From NCBI RefSeq assembly GCF_900112225.1, contig NZ_FOLD01000033.1:28402-61500 (forward strand): a stretch of 33,099 bases of DNA, written 5' to 3'. The notes beneath the pieces are model-generated. The model was not told where the DNA came from. It ran no database searches and worked only from the letters and a program-made list of their open reading frames with translations. Each line of letters starts with the position of its first letter. Position 1 is the first letter of the stretch. The stretch is from Massilia yuzhufengensis (GTDB lineage Bacteria > Pseudomonadota > Gammaproteobacteria > Burkholderiales > Burkholderiaceae_D). Shown piece by piece: positions 16,231-24,995 of the stretch. The position numbers and the translations under genes were made by a program.

Positions 16231-16908
16231 TCAGTAGCCGCGGCCGGTGCCGGCCTTGTCGGTGGTGCTCGTGGTGCCGGTGGTGCCGGTGGTGCCAGTG
16301 GTGCCAGTGGTGCCAGTCGTTCCCGTGGTGCCGCTGGTTCCCGACGTACCGGTCGTACCGGTCGTGCCGCTGCGGCCGGTGGCGTCCATCGTGCCGGTGG
16401 TCCCGGTAGTGCCAGTGGTGCCGGTGGTGCCCGTGGCGCCGCTAGCCCCGCTGGTGCCCCACGAACCGGTAGCGCCGCTGCTGCCGCTGGTCGCGCTACG
16501 GGTTTCCGGCTCGCTCGATGCGCCGGTGCTGGTGCGGCCGGCTTCCATGCCCGAACCGCTGGCGCCCATCGAACCGCTGGTGCCGCTGGTGCCACTGCTG
16601 CCGCTCATGCCCGAATCGGTGGTCCCGGTGCTGCCGGTCATGCCGCTCTGGTGCGATGCAGCCGCGTCAGCGCTCTTGTGCTTCTTGCTGTGTTTCTTGT
16701 CCTGTTTCTGCGAGCTGCCGGTCGCGCTGGCCGACGAGCTGCCGCTGCTCTGGTCGTTCATGCTGCTCTGGCTGGCGCCGCTGGTGGTCGCGGTGGCGCC
16801 GGTCTGGCCGGCAGCGGTAGTCGATTGCGCATGGACGGTCGTCGCGCCGAACACGGCTGCGGCGACGGAGGCGCCGAGCAGGCCTTTCAGTAGCTTGTTC
16901 ATCTTCAT
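16231..16908 (-). CDS. Exported low-complexity Gly/Thr/Ser repeat protein
   Basis: A 225-residue protein with a clear Sec signal peptide (MKMNKLLKGLLGASVAAAVFGATTVHA, cut before QS). The AGGAG ribosome site is 6 bases upstream. The mature part is almost wholly Gly, Thr, Ser and Ala, with a short basic island KQDKKHSKKHKS at about residues 68-79. Its last third consists of T-G-T tripeptide repeats, encoded by near-identical 9-bp units near 16270-16335 and 16390-16440. No catalytic or known binding domain is present; it should be disordered in the periplasm or outside the cell. Similar annotations elsewhere are simply hypothetical proteins. The strand choice is supported by the ribosome site, signal peptide and terminator; the opposite strand is also open because of the repeats. 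Function unknown. Confidence 0.78.
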   Translation of the reverse strand: MKMNKLLKGLLGASVAAAVFGATTVHAQSTTAAGQTGATATTSGASQSSMNDQSSGSSSASATGSSQKQDKKHSKKHKSADAAASHQSGMTGSTGTTDSGMSGSSGTSGTSGSMGASGSGMEAGRTSTGASSEPETRSATSGSSGATGSWGTSGASGATGTTGTTGTTGTTGTMDATGRSGTTGTTGTSGTSGTTGTTGTTGTTGTTGTTGTTSTTDKAGTGRGY

Positions 16909-16926
16909 GTCGATCTCCTATTTGTC

Positions 16927-16964
16927 TTCAGGGCTGAAAGCTCAACAATATCAATAAGATATTG
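16927..16964. promoter_or_regulatory. Two palindromes upstream of the repeat-protein gene
   Basis: TTCAG-GG-CTGAA (16927-16938) and CAATATC-AATAA-GATATTG (16946-16964) are both perfect and lie 19 and 38 bp before the start codon. The AT-rich second one stands out from the local base composition and probably overlaps the promoter. An operator role is inferred from symmetry and position. Confidence 0.4.
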
Positions 16965-17021
16965 ATTAGGGGTCCGAGTGTAGAGAGGCCGGATGGAGGG
17001 AGGCGCACGGTAGCCTCCCGG

Positions 17022-17040
17022 AAAAGAAACCGCTGGTTTC
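17022..17040 (-). terminator. Terminator overlapping the stop codon of the serine hydrolase gene
   Basis: On the minus strand GAAACC-AGC-GGTTTC is followed directly by TTTTCC. The stem includes bases of the TGA stop at 17039-17041. A second stem, GGGAGGC/GCCTCCC at 16998-17019, follows and could reinforce termination. Confidence 0.55.
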
Positions 17041-18298
17041 AAGGTGGTGTTGCAAGGGCGGTTGCGGCGGCGGGCGCTGTCGTCGCGGACGGCACCTGCG
17101 CCGCCTGCGCCGACAGCGTCCCGAGCCGGGTATACAGCGCCAGCACATTGCTCTTGTCATCCGGGTAGACCCGGTTGGACAGGAAGACATAGAAGGTACG
17201 CGACTGCGGATCGACCCACAGGATGCAGCCGGTGAACCCCGTATGTCCGTAGGAGCCGACCGGGAACACGCTGCCGCGCGGCCGCTGCGCATAGGGCGAA
17301 TCGATGTCCATGCCCATGCCGCGCATGGCCAGGCCGGGCGGCGTCTGCACGCTGGTGAGCAGGCGCACGCTGTCCTTCGACAGCACCCGCGTGCCTTCCA
17401 GCGTCCCCTCGCCCACCAGCATGCGCGCAAAGCGCGCCACGTCGCGCGCGGTGGTGAACACCCCGGCGGAACCGGCCACCCCGCCCATCCGGCGCACGGT
17501 CGGGTCATGCACCACGCCCTGCAGCAGCTGGCCGGGCGCCAGGTCGCCGTGCAGCGCGGCGTCGCCTTCTACCCCTGGTGCGCGCTGGGTCGGCGCGATG
17601 GCGCCCGCGGGCCGGCGCGCCAGCGGCAGGTAGCCGGTATCGCGCATGCCGAGCAGCCGGAAGAGTCGCTCCTGCGCGAAGCGTTCGAGTGGCATGCCGG
17701 AGGCCCGCTCGACCAGGAGCCCGAGCAGGATGTAGTTGATGTCCGAATAGCGGAAGAAGCTGCCCGGCGTGTGCGTCAGGGTTTGCGAACACGCGAGCGT
17801 TAAGGCCGCCGCGCCGCCCTGCCAGCCTGGCCTGGCCGGCAACCCGGCCGGCAGCCCGGAGGTATGGGTCAGCAGCTGGCGCACCGTGATCGCCTCCTTG
17901 CCGCCGTTCGCGCATTCGGGGAAGTAGCGCACCAGCGGCGCGTCAAGCAGCAGTTTGCCGTCTTCCGCCAGCAGCAATACCGAGGGCGCCGTGGCCAGCA
18001 CCTTGGTCAGCGAAGCGGCGTCGAAGACGGTGTCCGGCGTCACCTTGGCGGAACCCGGCTCGTAGGTAAACTGGCCGAAGGCCTGTTCGTACACGACGCC
18101 GCTGCGCTCGAGCCGGTAGACCGCGCCGGGCAGCTTGCGCGCCGCGATGTCGGCGGCGATGGCGTGGTCGACATCCCGCAGCCGCGCGCTGTCGAAGGGT
18201 GCCCTGGCGTCCATCGCGGGCAGGCTAGCGCAGCCGGCCAGCAAGGCGGCGCAGAAGGTGGCAAGGACGGTGGCGCGGCGGCATGGGGATGGGGTCAT
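17039..18298 (-). CDS. Beta-lactamase-fold serine hydrolase, lipoprotein
   Basis: A 419-residue class C beta-lactamase-related (PF00144-type) protein. The N-terminus has a lipobox LLAGC with Cys23 as the probable lipidation site, placing it on the periplasmic face of a membrane. Catalytic motifs are Ser96-Leu-Thr-Lys99 (SxxK), Tyr184-Ser-Asp (the YxN position, with Asp instead of Asn) and HTG near residue 349 (the KTG equivalent). HTSGLP and the GMRDTGY segment are also typical. Such proteins are usually DD-peptidases, esterases or D-amino-acid amidases acting on cell-wall peptides, and true beta-lactam resistance is rarely their role. The start at 18298 is preferred because it begins just before the lipobox; a longer form from 18421 would bury it. 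The residue tail after about 395 is Ala/Thr/Pro rich. It is divergent from the monooxygenase gene. Confidence 0.87.
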   Translation of the reverse strand: MTPSPCRRATVLATFCAALLAGCASLPAMDARAPFDSARLRDVDHAIAADIAARKLPGAVYRLERSGVVYEQAFGQFTYEPGSAKVTPDTVFDAASLTKVLATAPSVLLLAEDGKLLLDAPLVRYFPECANGGKEAITVRQLLTHTSGLPAGLPARPGWQGGAAALTLACSQTLTHTPGSFFRYSDINYILLGLLVERASGMPLERFAQERLFRLLGMRDTGYLPLARRPAGAIAPTQRAPGVEGDAALHGDLAPGQLLQGVVHDPTVRRMGGVAGSAGVFTTARDVARFARMLVGEGTLEGTRVLSKDSVRLLTSVQTPPGLAMRGMGMDIDSPYAQRPRGSVFPVGSYGHTGFTGCILWVDPQSRTFYVFLSNRVYPDDKSNVLALYTRLGTLSAQAAQVPSATTAPAAATALATPP

Positions 18299-18331
18299 GG
18301 GCAGGATGGAATCAGACAGGCGACCCGGTGG

Positions 18332-18360
18332 ATCATAAGGACGGGGCCGTGACGGGTCAA
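18332..18360 (-). promoter_or_regulatory. Sigma-70 promoter of the serine hydrolase gene
   Basis: On the minus strand TTGACC (18360-18355), a 17-base spacer and TATGAT (18337-18332) match the consensus at 5 of 6 positions each. Transcription would start near 18325, giving a leader of about 27 nt before the ATG at 18298. This also supports that start over the longer reading. Confidence 0.72.
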
Positions 18361-18427
18361 TCTTTACGGCTGGGCAACTTCTATCCGGCCGCGCACACCA
18401 AAAACCGCAAGCGCGTATCATCGACCC

Positions 18428-19414
<987 letters not shown>

Positions 19415-19421
19415 CCGGGGT

Positions 19422-19460
19422 CCGGTCGCATGGCGCGTCCGGTACGCGCCATGCGACCGG
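19422..19460. terminator. 17-bp perfect hairpin after the monooxygenase gene
   Basis: Arms CCGGTCGCATGGCGCGT and ACGCGCCATGCGACCGG enclose a 5-base loop, 8 bases past the TGA. It is extremely stable but has no U-tract on the plus strand (ATGGGAGG follows). A possible -10 element TACAAT for the next gene lies at 19470-19475. Confidence 0.6.
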
Positions 19461-19503
19461 ATGGGAGGCTACAATCGGGCCTGTCATCCAGCCTGGAGTA
19501 TCC

Positions 19504-20568
19504 ATGCGTTTCCGCCTTTCCCTGCTTGCGCCCGCCGCCCTCGCCCTGTCCCTGCTGCCGGGCTGCGCCGTGGTCGCCAAACTCAGCACCGAACCCCTGA
19601 TCGAACAGCACGCCCCCAAGGACTACAGCGGCGTGGTGGGCGTGCGCGCGGACGCGCGCTCCACCCTGGTGCTGCGCGCCAGCGGTCTGGCCCTGCGCGA
19701 GGAAGCCCAGGCCAACACCCGGGACACCCGCTTCATGATCGGCTCCATGAGCAAATGGATCACCGCCGTCACCGTGCTGCGCCTGGCCGACATGGGCAAG
19801 CTCGACCTCGACGCCCCGATTGCGCGCCACCTGCCCGAACTGCCGGCCGCCAACGGCGCCGTCACCCTGCGCCAGCTGATGTCCAACCGCAGCGGCATCC
19901 CGAACGGCCTGTCCGAGGCGCTGAAGAAGGACAAGGCCATCGAGAACCTGGAAATCGGCCCGGTGGCCGCCGCGCTGCGCTTCGGCGCCGGCACGGCCAC
20001 GGCGCCGGGCGAGCGCTGGGATTATTCGGTGACCAACTGGGTGCTGGTGGCGGCCGTGGTGGAACGCGCGACCAGGGAGCCGTTCACGGAGACGGTGGAA
20101 GAACTGGTGCTGGCCCCGGCCGGCGTGCGCGACACGAGTTTTGGCGCCACCGGCTACGAGGATGCGGTGGGCATGGCGGTGGCCTACACCGCCAGCGGCG
20201 CCCGCAAGGTCCCGGCCGCCCCGCCAATGGTGGCCGCCAGCGGCACCATGTACAGCACGGCGCGCGACCTGGTGGCGATCGCCGACTCGGTCTACTTCAC
20301 CAAGCTGCTGTCGGACAAGGCGCGGCGCGAGCTGGCCACGGTGCAGGTGGCGTCCGAAGACTACGCGCTGGGCGCGCGTGTAAAAACCGTTACGACGAAA
20401 AAAGGCGCCCGTCACCTGTTATGGTCGACGGGCGCCTTCGGGGGCTACAAGAGTGTGCTGGCCTACGATCCGGCGGACGGGCGCGCGGTGGTACTGCTGA
20501 ATAACACCGACATGCCGCAGCCGGAACAGGGCAAGGTCGCGACGGCTTTGTTCCAGTCGCTGGACTAG
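19504..20568 (+). CDS. Second beta-lactamase-fold serine hydrolase, lipoprotein
   Basis: A 354-residue protein with a lipobox LLPGC (Cys21) and the class C beta-lactamase-like fold. Ser81-Met-Ser-Lys84 is the SxxK nucleophile motif within RFMIGSMSKWITAV. Tyr-Ser-Val in WDYSVTNW takes the YxN position, with Val where Asn is expected. STGAFGGYKSVLAYDP holds the KTG-like box. It has GGAG 5 bases before the ATG. It belongs to the same broad PF00144 family as the gene at 17039 but is shorter and clearly diverged, so a recent duplication is unlikely. Expected location is the periplasm, membrane anchored, with esterase or peptidase activity on an unknown substrate. Confidence 0.88.
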   Translation: MRFRLSLLAPAALALSLLPGCAVVAKLSTEPLIEQHAPKDYSGVVGVRADARSTLVLRASGLALREEAQANTRDTRFMIGSMSKWITAVTVLRLADMGKLDLDAPIARHLPELPAANGAVTLRQLMSNRSGIPNGLSEALKKDKAIENLEIGPVAAALRFGAGTATAPGERWDYSVTNWVLVAAVVERATREPFTETVEELVLAPAGVRDTSFGATGYEDAVGMAVAYTASGARKVPAAPPMVAASGTMYSTARDLVAIADSVYFTKLLSDKARRELATVQVASEDYALGARVKTVTTKKGARHLLWSTGAFGGYKSVLAYDPADGRAVVLLNNTDMPQPEQGKVATALFQSLD

Positions 20569-20663
20569 GTCGCTGCGTGCTTTCCATTGTTACCAGCAGC
20601 ACGTCGTACGCGCGAAGGCAGGGACCCAATTTCTGTTCGCGTTATCGAAACGCTGGCAAACTT

Positions 20664-20690
20664 GGATTCCCGCCTGCGCGGGAATGACGT
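20664..20690. repeat. REP-type palindrome (ATTCCCGC-CTGC-GCGGGAAT)
   Basis: A perfect 8-bp-arm palindrome at 20666-20685 embedded in GGATTCCCGCCTGCGCGGG...AATGACG. I recognise this as a very common intergenic repeat of betaproteobacterial and some other genomes. It lies between convergent genes, the usual location. A broken copy occurs at 32757. Confidence 0.75.
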
Positions 20691-20706
20691 GCATGGGTTT
20701 TGCGTC

Positions 20707-20731
20707 AAAAGGATGGCCTCAGTAGCCATCC
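20707..20731 (-). terminator. Rho-independent terminator of the M16 protease gene
   Basis: On the minus strand GGATGGC-TACTGAG-GCCATCC is followed directly by TTTTGACG, beginning 7 bases past the TAA. The stem and U-run make this the most canonical terminator in the window. Confidence 0.75.
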
Positions 20732-20737
20732 CCAGTT

Positions 20738-23518
20738 TTACTTCACCGGATTCCCATCCGCATCGATCTTGCGCACTTCGCCGACATTCAGCGCACGCAC
20801 GCCCGCTTCGATCTTGCTCATGTCACCCACCACGACCCACACCAGGCGGTCCGGCGAGTAGCTGCGGGCGGCCAGGGCGTTGGCCGACTGCGGGGTCATC
20901 GCCAGCGCCTTGCCGGTGAAGGTGTTGTAGTAGTCGTCCGGCAGGCCGTACTGCACGATGTTGGTGTACGCGGTGGTCAGCTGGCCGGCGGTCTCGAAGC
21001 TGCCCGGCAGGCCGAGCGTGTTGTTGTCCAGCGCGCTCTTGAGCTCATCGGCCGTGATCGGCTTGCCGCCGGCGATGTTGCGGTACTCGGTGACCAGTTC
21101 CTTCATCGCTTCGCTGGTCTTGTCGGTCTGCACCGGCGACATGCTCACGAACGGACGCTGGCCAATGGCCGCATACAGCTGGCTGTTCACGCCATACGAC
21201 CAGTGCTTGTCTTCGCGCAGGTTCATGTTGATGCGCGAGCTGAAGGTGCCGCCGAAGACGTCGTTGACGATGTCGAGCTGCAGCGAGTCAGGGCTGTTCT
21301 TCGGCGGGGCCAGCTGGGCGCCGACGATCACGCTCTGCAGCGCGCCCGGGCGGTCGACCAGGTATACCACGCTCTTGTCGATCGGCGCGACGTTGGACAA
21401 GACCTTCTTCGGCACCTCGCCCGCCTTCCAGCCGGCGAAGGATTTCTCCAGCAGCGGCTTGATCTCGGCCAGGGTCGTATCGCCCACGATCATCAGGGTC
21501 GCATTGTTCGGCTTGAACCAGGTGGCGTGGTACTTGGCCAGGTCCTCGCGGGTCATGCGCTTGACCGATTCCTCGGTGCCGGTGCCGGTGAACGGACGCG
21601 AGTAGATGTGCTCCTTGCCGTACAACAGGCCCGGCAGCACGCGCAGCGCCATCAGTTGCGGCACGGTTTTCTCGCGCGCGATCGCCGCCAGGCGGTCCTT
21701 CTGCAGGCGTTCGAACTCGTTTTGCGGGAAGGCCGGGTTCAGCACCAGGTCCGAGTACACACCCAGTGCCTGCGGCAAGGTGGCCTTGAGCGTGTTCATG
21801 TACACGAACGAGGAGTCGAGGTTGGAACCGGCGCCGAACTGCGCGCCCAGGCCCGCGAACTCCTCGCCGATTTCCAGCGACTTGCGGGTCTTGGTGCCTT
21901 CTTCGAGCATGCGCATGGCCAGGCTGGCCACGCCCGGCTTGTCGGCCGCATCCGATGCATAACCGCTGTCGAGCAGCAGCTGGAAGTTCACCACCGGTGC
22001 GTCATGGCGCTCGGCCAGCACGACCTTCATGCCGTTCGACAGCGTGGTCCTCTGCAGTTCCGGCAGCTTGAGCGACATCGGCTTGCCCAGCATCGGTTCC
22101 TTGCTGCGGTCGATGCCAGGCTTGCCGGCCACCAGCGCGGTCGGGTACGGGTCGACCTGCAGCACGAAGTCGCCGTCGGCCAGCCAGGTGTTCATGGCTT
22201 TCTTCACGCTGGCAGGGGTCGCGTCCTTGATGCGCTGCAGGTAGATCTTGTAGCAGTCCGGATTGCCGGTATAGGTCTGGCACGAGGCCAGCAGGTCGCT
22301 CTTGCCGCCGAAACCGCCGACACGTTCTACCATGCGGGTGTAGCGGGCCAGGATGGTGGTCTTGGCCAGGCGCAGCTCCGCCTCGGTCGGGCCGTTCTTC
22401 ATCAGCGCCTGCAGCTCTTCGTCGGCGATGCGTTCCATCCTGGCGACGTCGGCGCCGGGACGCGCGGTCAGGGTCAGGTCGAACTGGCCGCCGATTTCCG
22501 AACCGTCGGCGCTGGCATTGGCGCTGGTGGCCAGCTGGTCCTTGTAGACCAGGCGCTTGTACAGGCGCGAGGTCTTGCCGCCGCCCAGCACCAGGCCGGC
22601 CAGGTCAAGTTGCGCTTCTTCCGGCGTGTTCGCACCCGGGGTGTTCCAGGTGCGGTAGATGCGCGCCTGCGGCACGCGGTCCTGCACGGTGGTCCGATGC
22701 GTACCGGTGCGCTTGGCGATCCATTCCTGGTGCTTGGCCAGCGGTGGGCCCGGAGGAATGTGGCCGTAGTACTGCTCGACCTTCTGGCGCGCCACTTCCG
22801 GCGTGATGTCGCCGGAGAGCACCAGCACGGTGTTGTTCGGGCCGTAGTTCTTCTTGAACCAGTCCTGCACGTCGGTCATCGAGGCCGCGTCCAGGTCTTC
22901 CATCTTGCCGATCACGGTCCAGGAATACGGGTGGCCGGCCGGGTAGGTGTTATTCACCAGCAGCTCATAGGCCACGCCATACGGCTGGTTCTCGCCCTGG
23001 CGCTTCTCGTTCTGCACGACGCCGCGCTGCAGGTCGAGCTTCTTCTGGTCGACGGTGCCGAGCAGGTGGCCCATGCGGTCGCTCTCGGCGAACAACGCAT
23101 AGTCCAGCATCGAGGTCGGCACGTTCTGGAAGTAGTTGGTGCGGTCCTGGTTGGTGGTGCCGTTCAGGTCGGTCGCGCCGATGCCTTCCATCGCATTGAT
23201 GTAGGTGGCCTTCTTGAAATTGTCGCTGCCGCTGAACATCAGGTGTTCGAACAGGTGGGCGAAGCCGGTCTTGCCGACTTTCTCGTTCTTGGAACCCACG
23301 TGGTACCAGGTATTGACCGCCACCACCGGTGTCTTGTGGTCTTCATGGACCAGTACCGTCAGGCCGTTTTTCAGCGTGAACTTGGTGTACGGGACATTCG
23401 GGATAGGAATGTCCGGGGTGCTGGACTGTTTGGCCGGGGCCGCCTGCACGGCGGACATGCCGGAGGCAAGCGCAAGCGCTGCGGCCAGCTGGATACTGCG
23501 ACGAACGGATACTGCCAT
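20738..23518 (-). CDS. Periplasmic M16-family zinc metalloprotease (two-domain)
   Basis: A 926-residue protein with a signal peptide (MAVSVRRSIQLAAALALASGMSAVQA). The first M16 unit carries the inverted zinc motif His88-Leu-Phe-Glu91-His92 in GFAHLFEHLMFSGS, and a downstream ligand Glu171 in VVQNEKRQGENQPYG. The second unit (from about residue 500, TTLSNGMKVVLAERHDAPVV) has ASLAMRMLEEG where the motif would be, so it is the inactive half that closes the substrate chamber, as in pitrilysin-type and PqqL-like enzymes. The start at 23518 is supported by GGAGGAG 4 bases upstream; an in-frame codon at 23572 lies upstream of that site. The enzyme likely degrades peptides in the periplasm. It is a single-gene unit with its own promoter and terminator. 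Confidence 0.93.
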   Translation of the reverse strand: MAVSVRRSIQLAAALALASGMSAVQAAPAKQSSTPDIPIPNVPYTKFTLKNGLTVLVHEDHKTPVVAVNTWYHVGSKNEKVGKTGFAHLFEHLMFSGSDNFKKATYINAMEGIGATDLNGTTNQDRTNYFQNVPTSMLDYALFAESDRMGHLLGTVDQKKLDLQRGVVQNEKRQGENQPYGVAYELLVNNTYPAGHPYSWTVIGKMEDLDAASMTDVQDWFKKNYGPNNTVLVLSGDITPEVARQKVEQYYGHIPPGPPLAKHQEWIAKRTGTHRTTVQDRVPQARIYRTWNTPGANTPEEAQLDLAGLVLGGGKTSRLYKRLVYKDQLATSANASADGSEIGGQFDLTLTARPGADVARMERIADEELQALMKNGPTEAELRLAKTTILARYTRMVERVGGFGGKSDLLASCQTYTGNPDCYKIYLQRIKDATPASVKKAMNTWLADGDFVLQVDPYPTALVAGKPGIDRSKEPMLGKPMSLKLPELQRTTLSNGMKVVLAERHDAPVVNFQLLLDSGYASDAADKPGVASLAMRMLEEGTKTRKSLEIGEEFAGLGAQFGAGSNLDSSFVYMNTLKATLPQALGVYSDLVLNPAFPQNEFERLQKDRLAAIAREKTVPQLMALRVLPGLLYGKEHIYSRPFTGTGTEESVKRMTREDLAKYHATWFKPNNATLMIVGDTTLAEIKPLLEKSFAGWKAGEVPKKVLSNVAPIDKSVVYLVDRPGALQSVIVGAQLAPPKNSPDSLQLDIVNDVFGGTFSSRINMNLREDKHWSYGVNSQLYAAIGQRPFVSMSPVQTDKTSEAMKELVTEYRNIAGGKPITADELKSALDNNTLGLPGSFETAGQLTTAYTNIVQYGLPDDYYNTFTGKALAMTPQSANALAARSYSPDRLVWVVVGDMSKIEAGVRALNVGEVRKIDADGNPVK

Positions 23519-23611
23519 GGTGCTCCTCCAAAGGATCATCCGGGTCGGATGGAATACGGCGGGTTGCCGCAAACCGAACAGCCGGTGCGAGCCGGCGTGG
23601 TCGATCCTTGC

Positions 23612-23640
23612 ATTCTAGGCAGCTTTTGGTATTGCAACAA
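23612..23640 (-). promoter_or_regulatory. Promoter of the M16 protease gene
   Basis: On the minus strand TTGTTG (23640-23635), a 17-base spacer and TAGAAT (23617-23612) form a reasonable sigma-70 promoter. The leader would be about 88 nt. Confidence 0.55.
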
Positions 23641-23651
23641 AGAACAAATTA

Positions 23652-23674
23652 CGCATGGGCGAGGAATCCATGCG
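23652..23674 (-). terminator. Terminator after the PQQ-type dehydrogenase gene
   Basis: Arms CGCATGG and CCATGCG enclose a 9-base loop, followed on the minus strand by TAATTTGTTC. It lies just past the TGA at 23684-23686 and upstream of the protease promoter. Confidence 0.5.
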
Positions 23675-23683
23675 CGTTGCATG

Positions 23684-24859
23684 TCATGGGACGATTCGCA
23701 ACAGTTTGCCGTTGGTCTCATCCGTAATCGCATACAAGTGCCCATCCGGCCCCTGGCGCACGTCGCGCACGCGCTTGCCGATGGCGAGCTTTTCCTGCCG
23801 CGTCACCCTGCCCTGCGCATCGAGCGCCACGCGGCGGATGTCCTCGCCCGCCAGGCTGCCACTGAACAGGCTGCCCTGCCATTGCGGGAAGGCCTTGCCG
23901 GTGTAATACGCCAGGCCGGATGGCGCAGGTGACGGCACCCACACGACGATTGGCTGCACCATGCCCGGCACCACCTTGGTCCCGATCGGCTCGCGCGAGC
24001 TGTAGTCCAGGCCGTAGCTCTGCAGTGGCCAGCCGTAGTTCTTGCCGGCTTCGATGGCGTTGATTTCATCGCCGCCGCGCGGGCCGTGCTCGCTGGCCCA
24101 GACACGGCCGCTTTGCGGGTCGACCGCGATGCCCTGGATGTTGCGGTGGCCGATGCTCCACAGCTCGGGCAGCGCGCCCTGTTGCCCCGCCAGCGGGTTG
24201 CCGGCAGCCGGCTTGCCGTCGGCAGTCAGGTGCAGGATCGCGCCGTTGTGGCTGCCCAGGTTCTGGGCCTGGTCGCGCGCCAGCATCGGGCCCACGCGCT
24301 GGGGCGGGTTGCCACCATCGCCGATGCTCATCAACAGCGTGCCGTCCTTCAGGAACACGATGCGCGAGCCGAAGTGCTGGCCGCCGCTTTTCGCGGGCAA
24401 CGCCGTGAAGATGGTCTTGATGCCATGCACGCGCTTGCCGTCGAACACGCCCTGGACCAGCACCGTGCGGTTCTCGTCCTGGGTGCCGCTGGCCAGGGTC
24501 AGGTAGATGCGGGGATTCGGGCCCTTGTCGGCCGGATGCACGGCGATGTCGAGCAGGCCGCCCTGGCCGCCGGTGAACAGTGCCGGCAGGCTTTCAAGGG
24601 CAATGTTCTCGAAACGCTTGCCGTTCAGGAGATGCAGCGTGCCCTTCTTGCCGGTGACGAGCAGGCGGCCGTCGGCCAGCCAGGCCATGCCCCAGGGCTG
24701 CGGCAGGCCGTCGGCGACGGTTTCGGCGCGCCAGCCCTTGGCCGCCGGCGGCTCGGCCACCGGTTGAATGGCCTGCGCGGATGCCAATCCCGCAAGCGTC
24801 GTGAACAAGGTGGCAACGACAATTTGCCGTTGTGCTAACGTTCGTTGATAACTCGTCAT
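23684..24859 (-). CDS. PQQ-dependent sugar dehydrogenase (soluble aldose dehydrogenase, YliI-like)
   Basis: A 391-residue periplasmic six-bladed beta-propeller of the GSDH family. The signal peptide ends near LASAQA. Conserved segments include QPWGMAWLADGRLLVTGKKG, GGQGGLLDIAVHP, HFGSRIVFLKDGTLLMSIGDGG, ELWSIGHRNIQGIAVDP, SEHGPRGGDEINAIEAGKNYGWP and RQGPDGHLYAITDE, typical of E. coli YliI/Asd-type enzymes that oxidise aldoses with PQQ and calcium. The ribosome site AGGAGA is 8 bases before the ATG. No PQQ biosynthesis genes are in the window, so the cofactor must come from elsewhere or the environment. It is divergent from the MepK-like gene, and a second member of the family lies at 28066. 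Confidence 0.9.
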   Translation of the reverse strand: MTSYQRTLAQRQIVVATLFTTLAGLASAQAIQPVAEPPAAKGWRAETVADGLPQPWGMAWLADGRLLVTGKKGTLHLLNGKRFENIALESLPALFTGGQGGLLDIAVHPADKGPNPRIYLTLASGTQDENRTVLVQGVFDGKRVHGIKTIFTALPAKSGGQHFGSRIVFLKDGTLLMSIGDGGNPPQRVGPMLARDQAQNLGSHNGAILHLTADGKPAAGNPLAGQQGALPELWSIGHRNIQGIAVDPQSGRVWASEHGPRGGDEINAIEAGKNYGWPLQSYGLDYSSREPIGTKVVPGMVQPIVVWVPSPAPSGLAYYTGKAFPQWQGSLFSGSLAGEDIRRVALDAQGRVTRQEKLAIGKRVRDVRQGPDGHLYAITDETNGKLLRIVP

Positions 24860-24915
24860 GGAAATATCTCCTGGGATTGGTCAAAGCATTAACATTGTAG
24901 GTTAAATGCCGCATT

Positions 24916-24944
24916 TTGCTTCATTTTGTCTGCACGTTTAACAC
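24916..24944 (+). promoter_or_regulatory. Possible promoter of the MepK-like operon
   Basis: TTGCTT (24916-24921), a 17-base spacer and TAACAC (24939-24944) give a moderate sigma-70 match in the AT-rich 136-bp divergent region. The minus strand carries TACAAT (24899-24894), a possible -10 for the dehydrogenase gene. Confidence 0.35.
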
Positions 24945-24995
24945 AAGGAGCGTAGAATTCACATTTGAGCGAACCAGCCATAAGGATCCCATCCG

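Noticed and set aside
16247..16957. Plus-strand frame of 236 codons opposite the repeat protein
   Set aside because: Its Val/Pro repeats mirror the T-G-T units. The minus strand has the signal peptide, AGGAG site and terminator.
21203..23932. A 909-codon plus-strand frame opposite the M16 protease
   Set aside because: The protease on the minus strand has a zinc motif, signal peptide, promoter and terminator; the plus frame has none of these.
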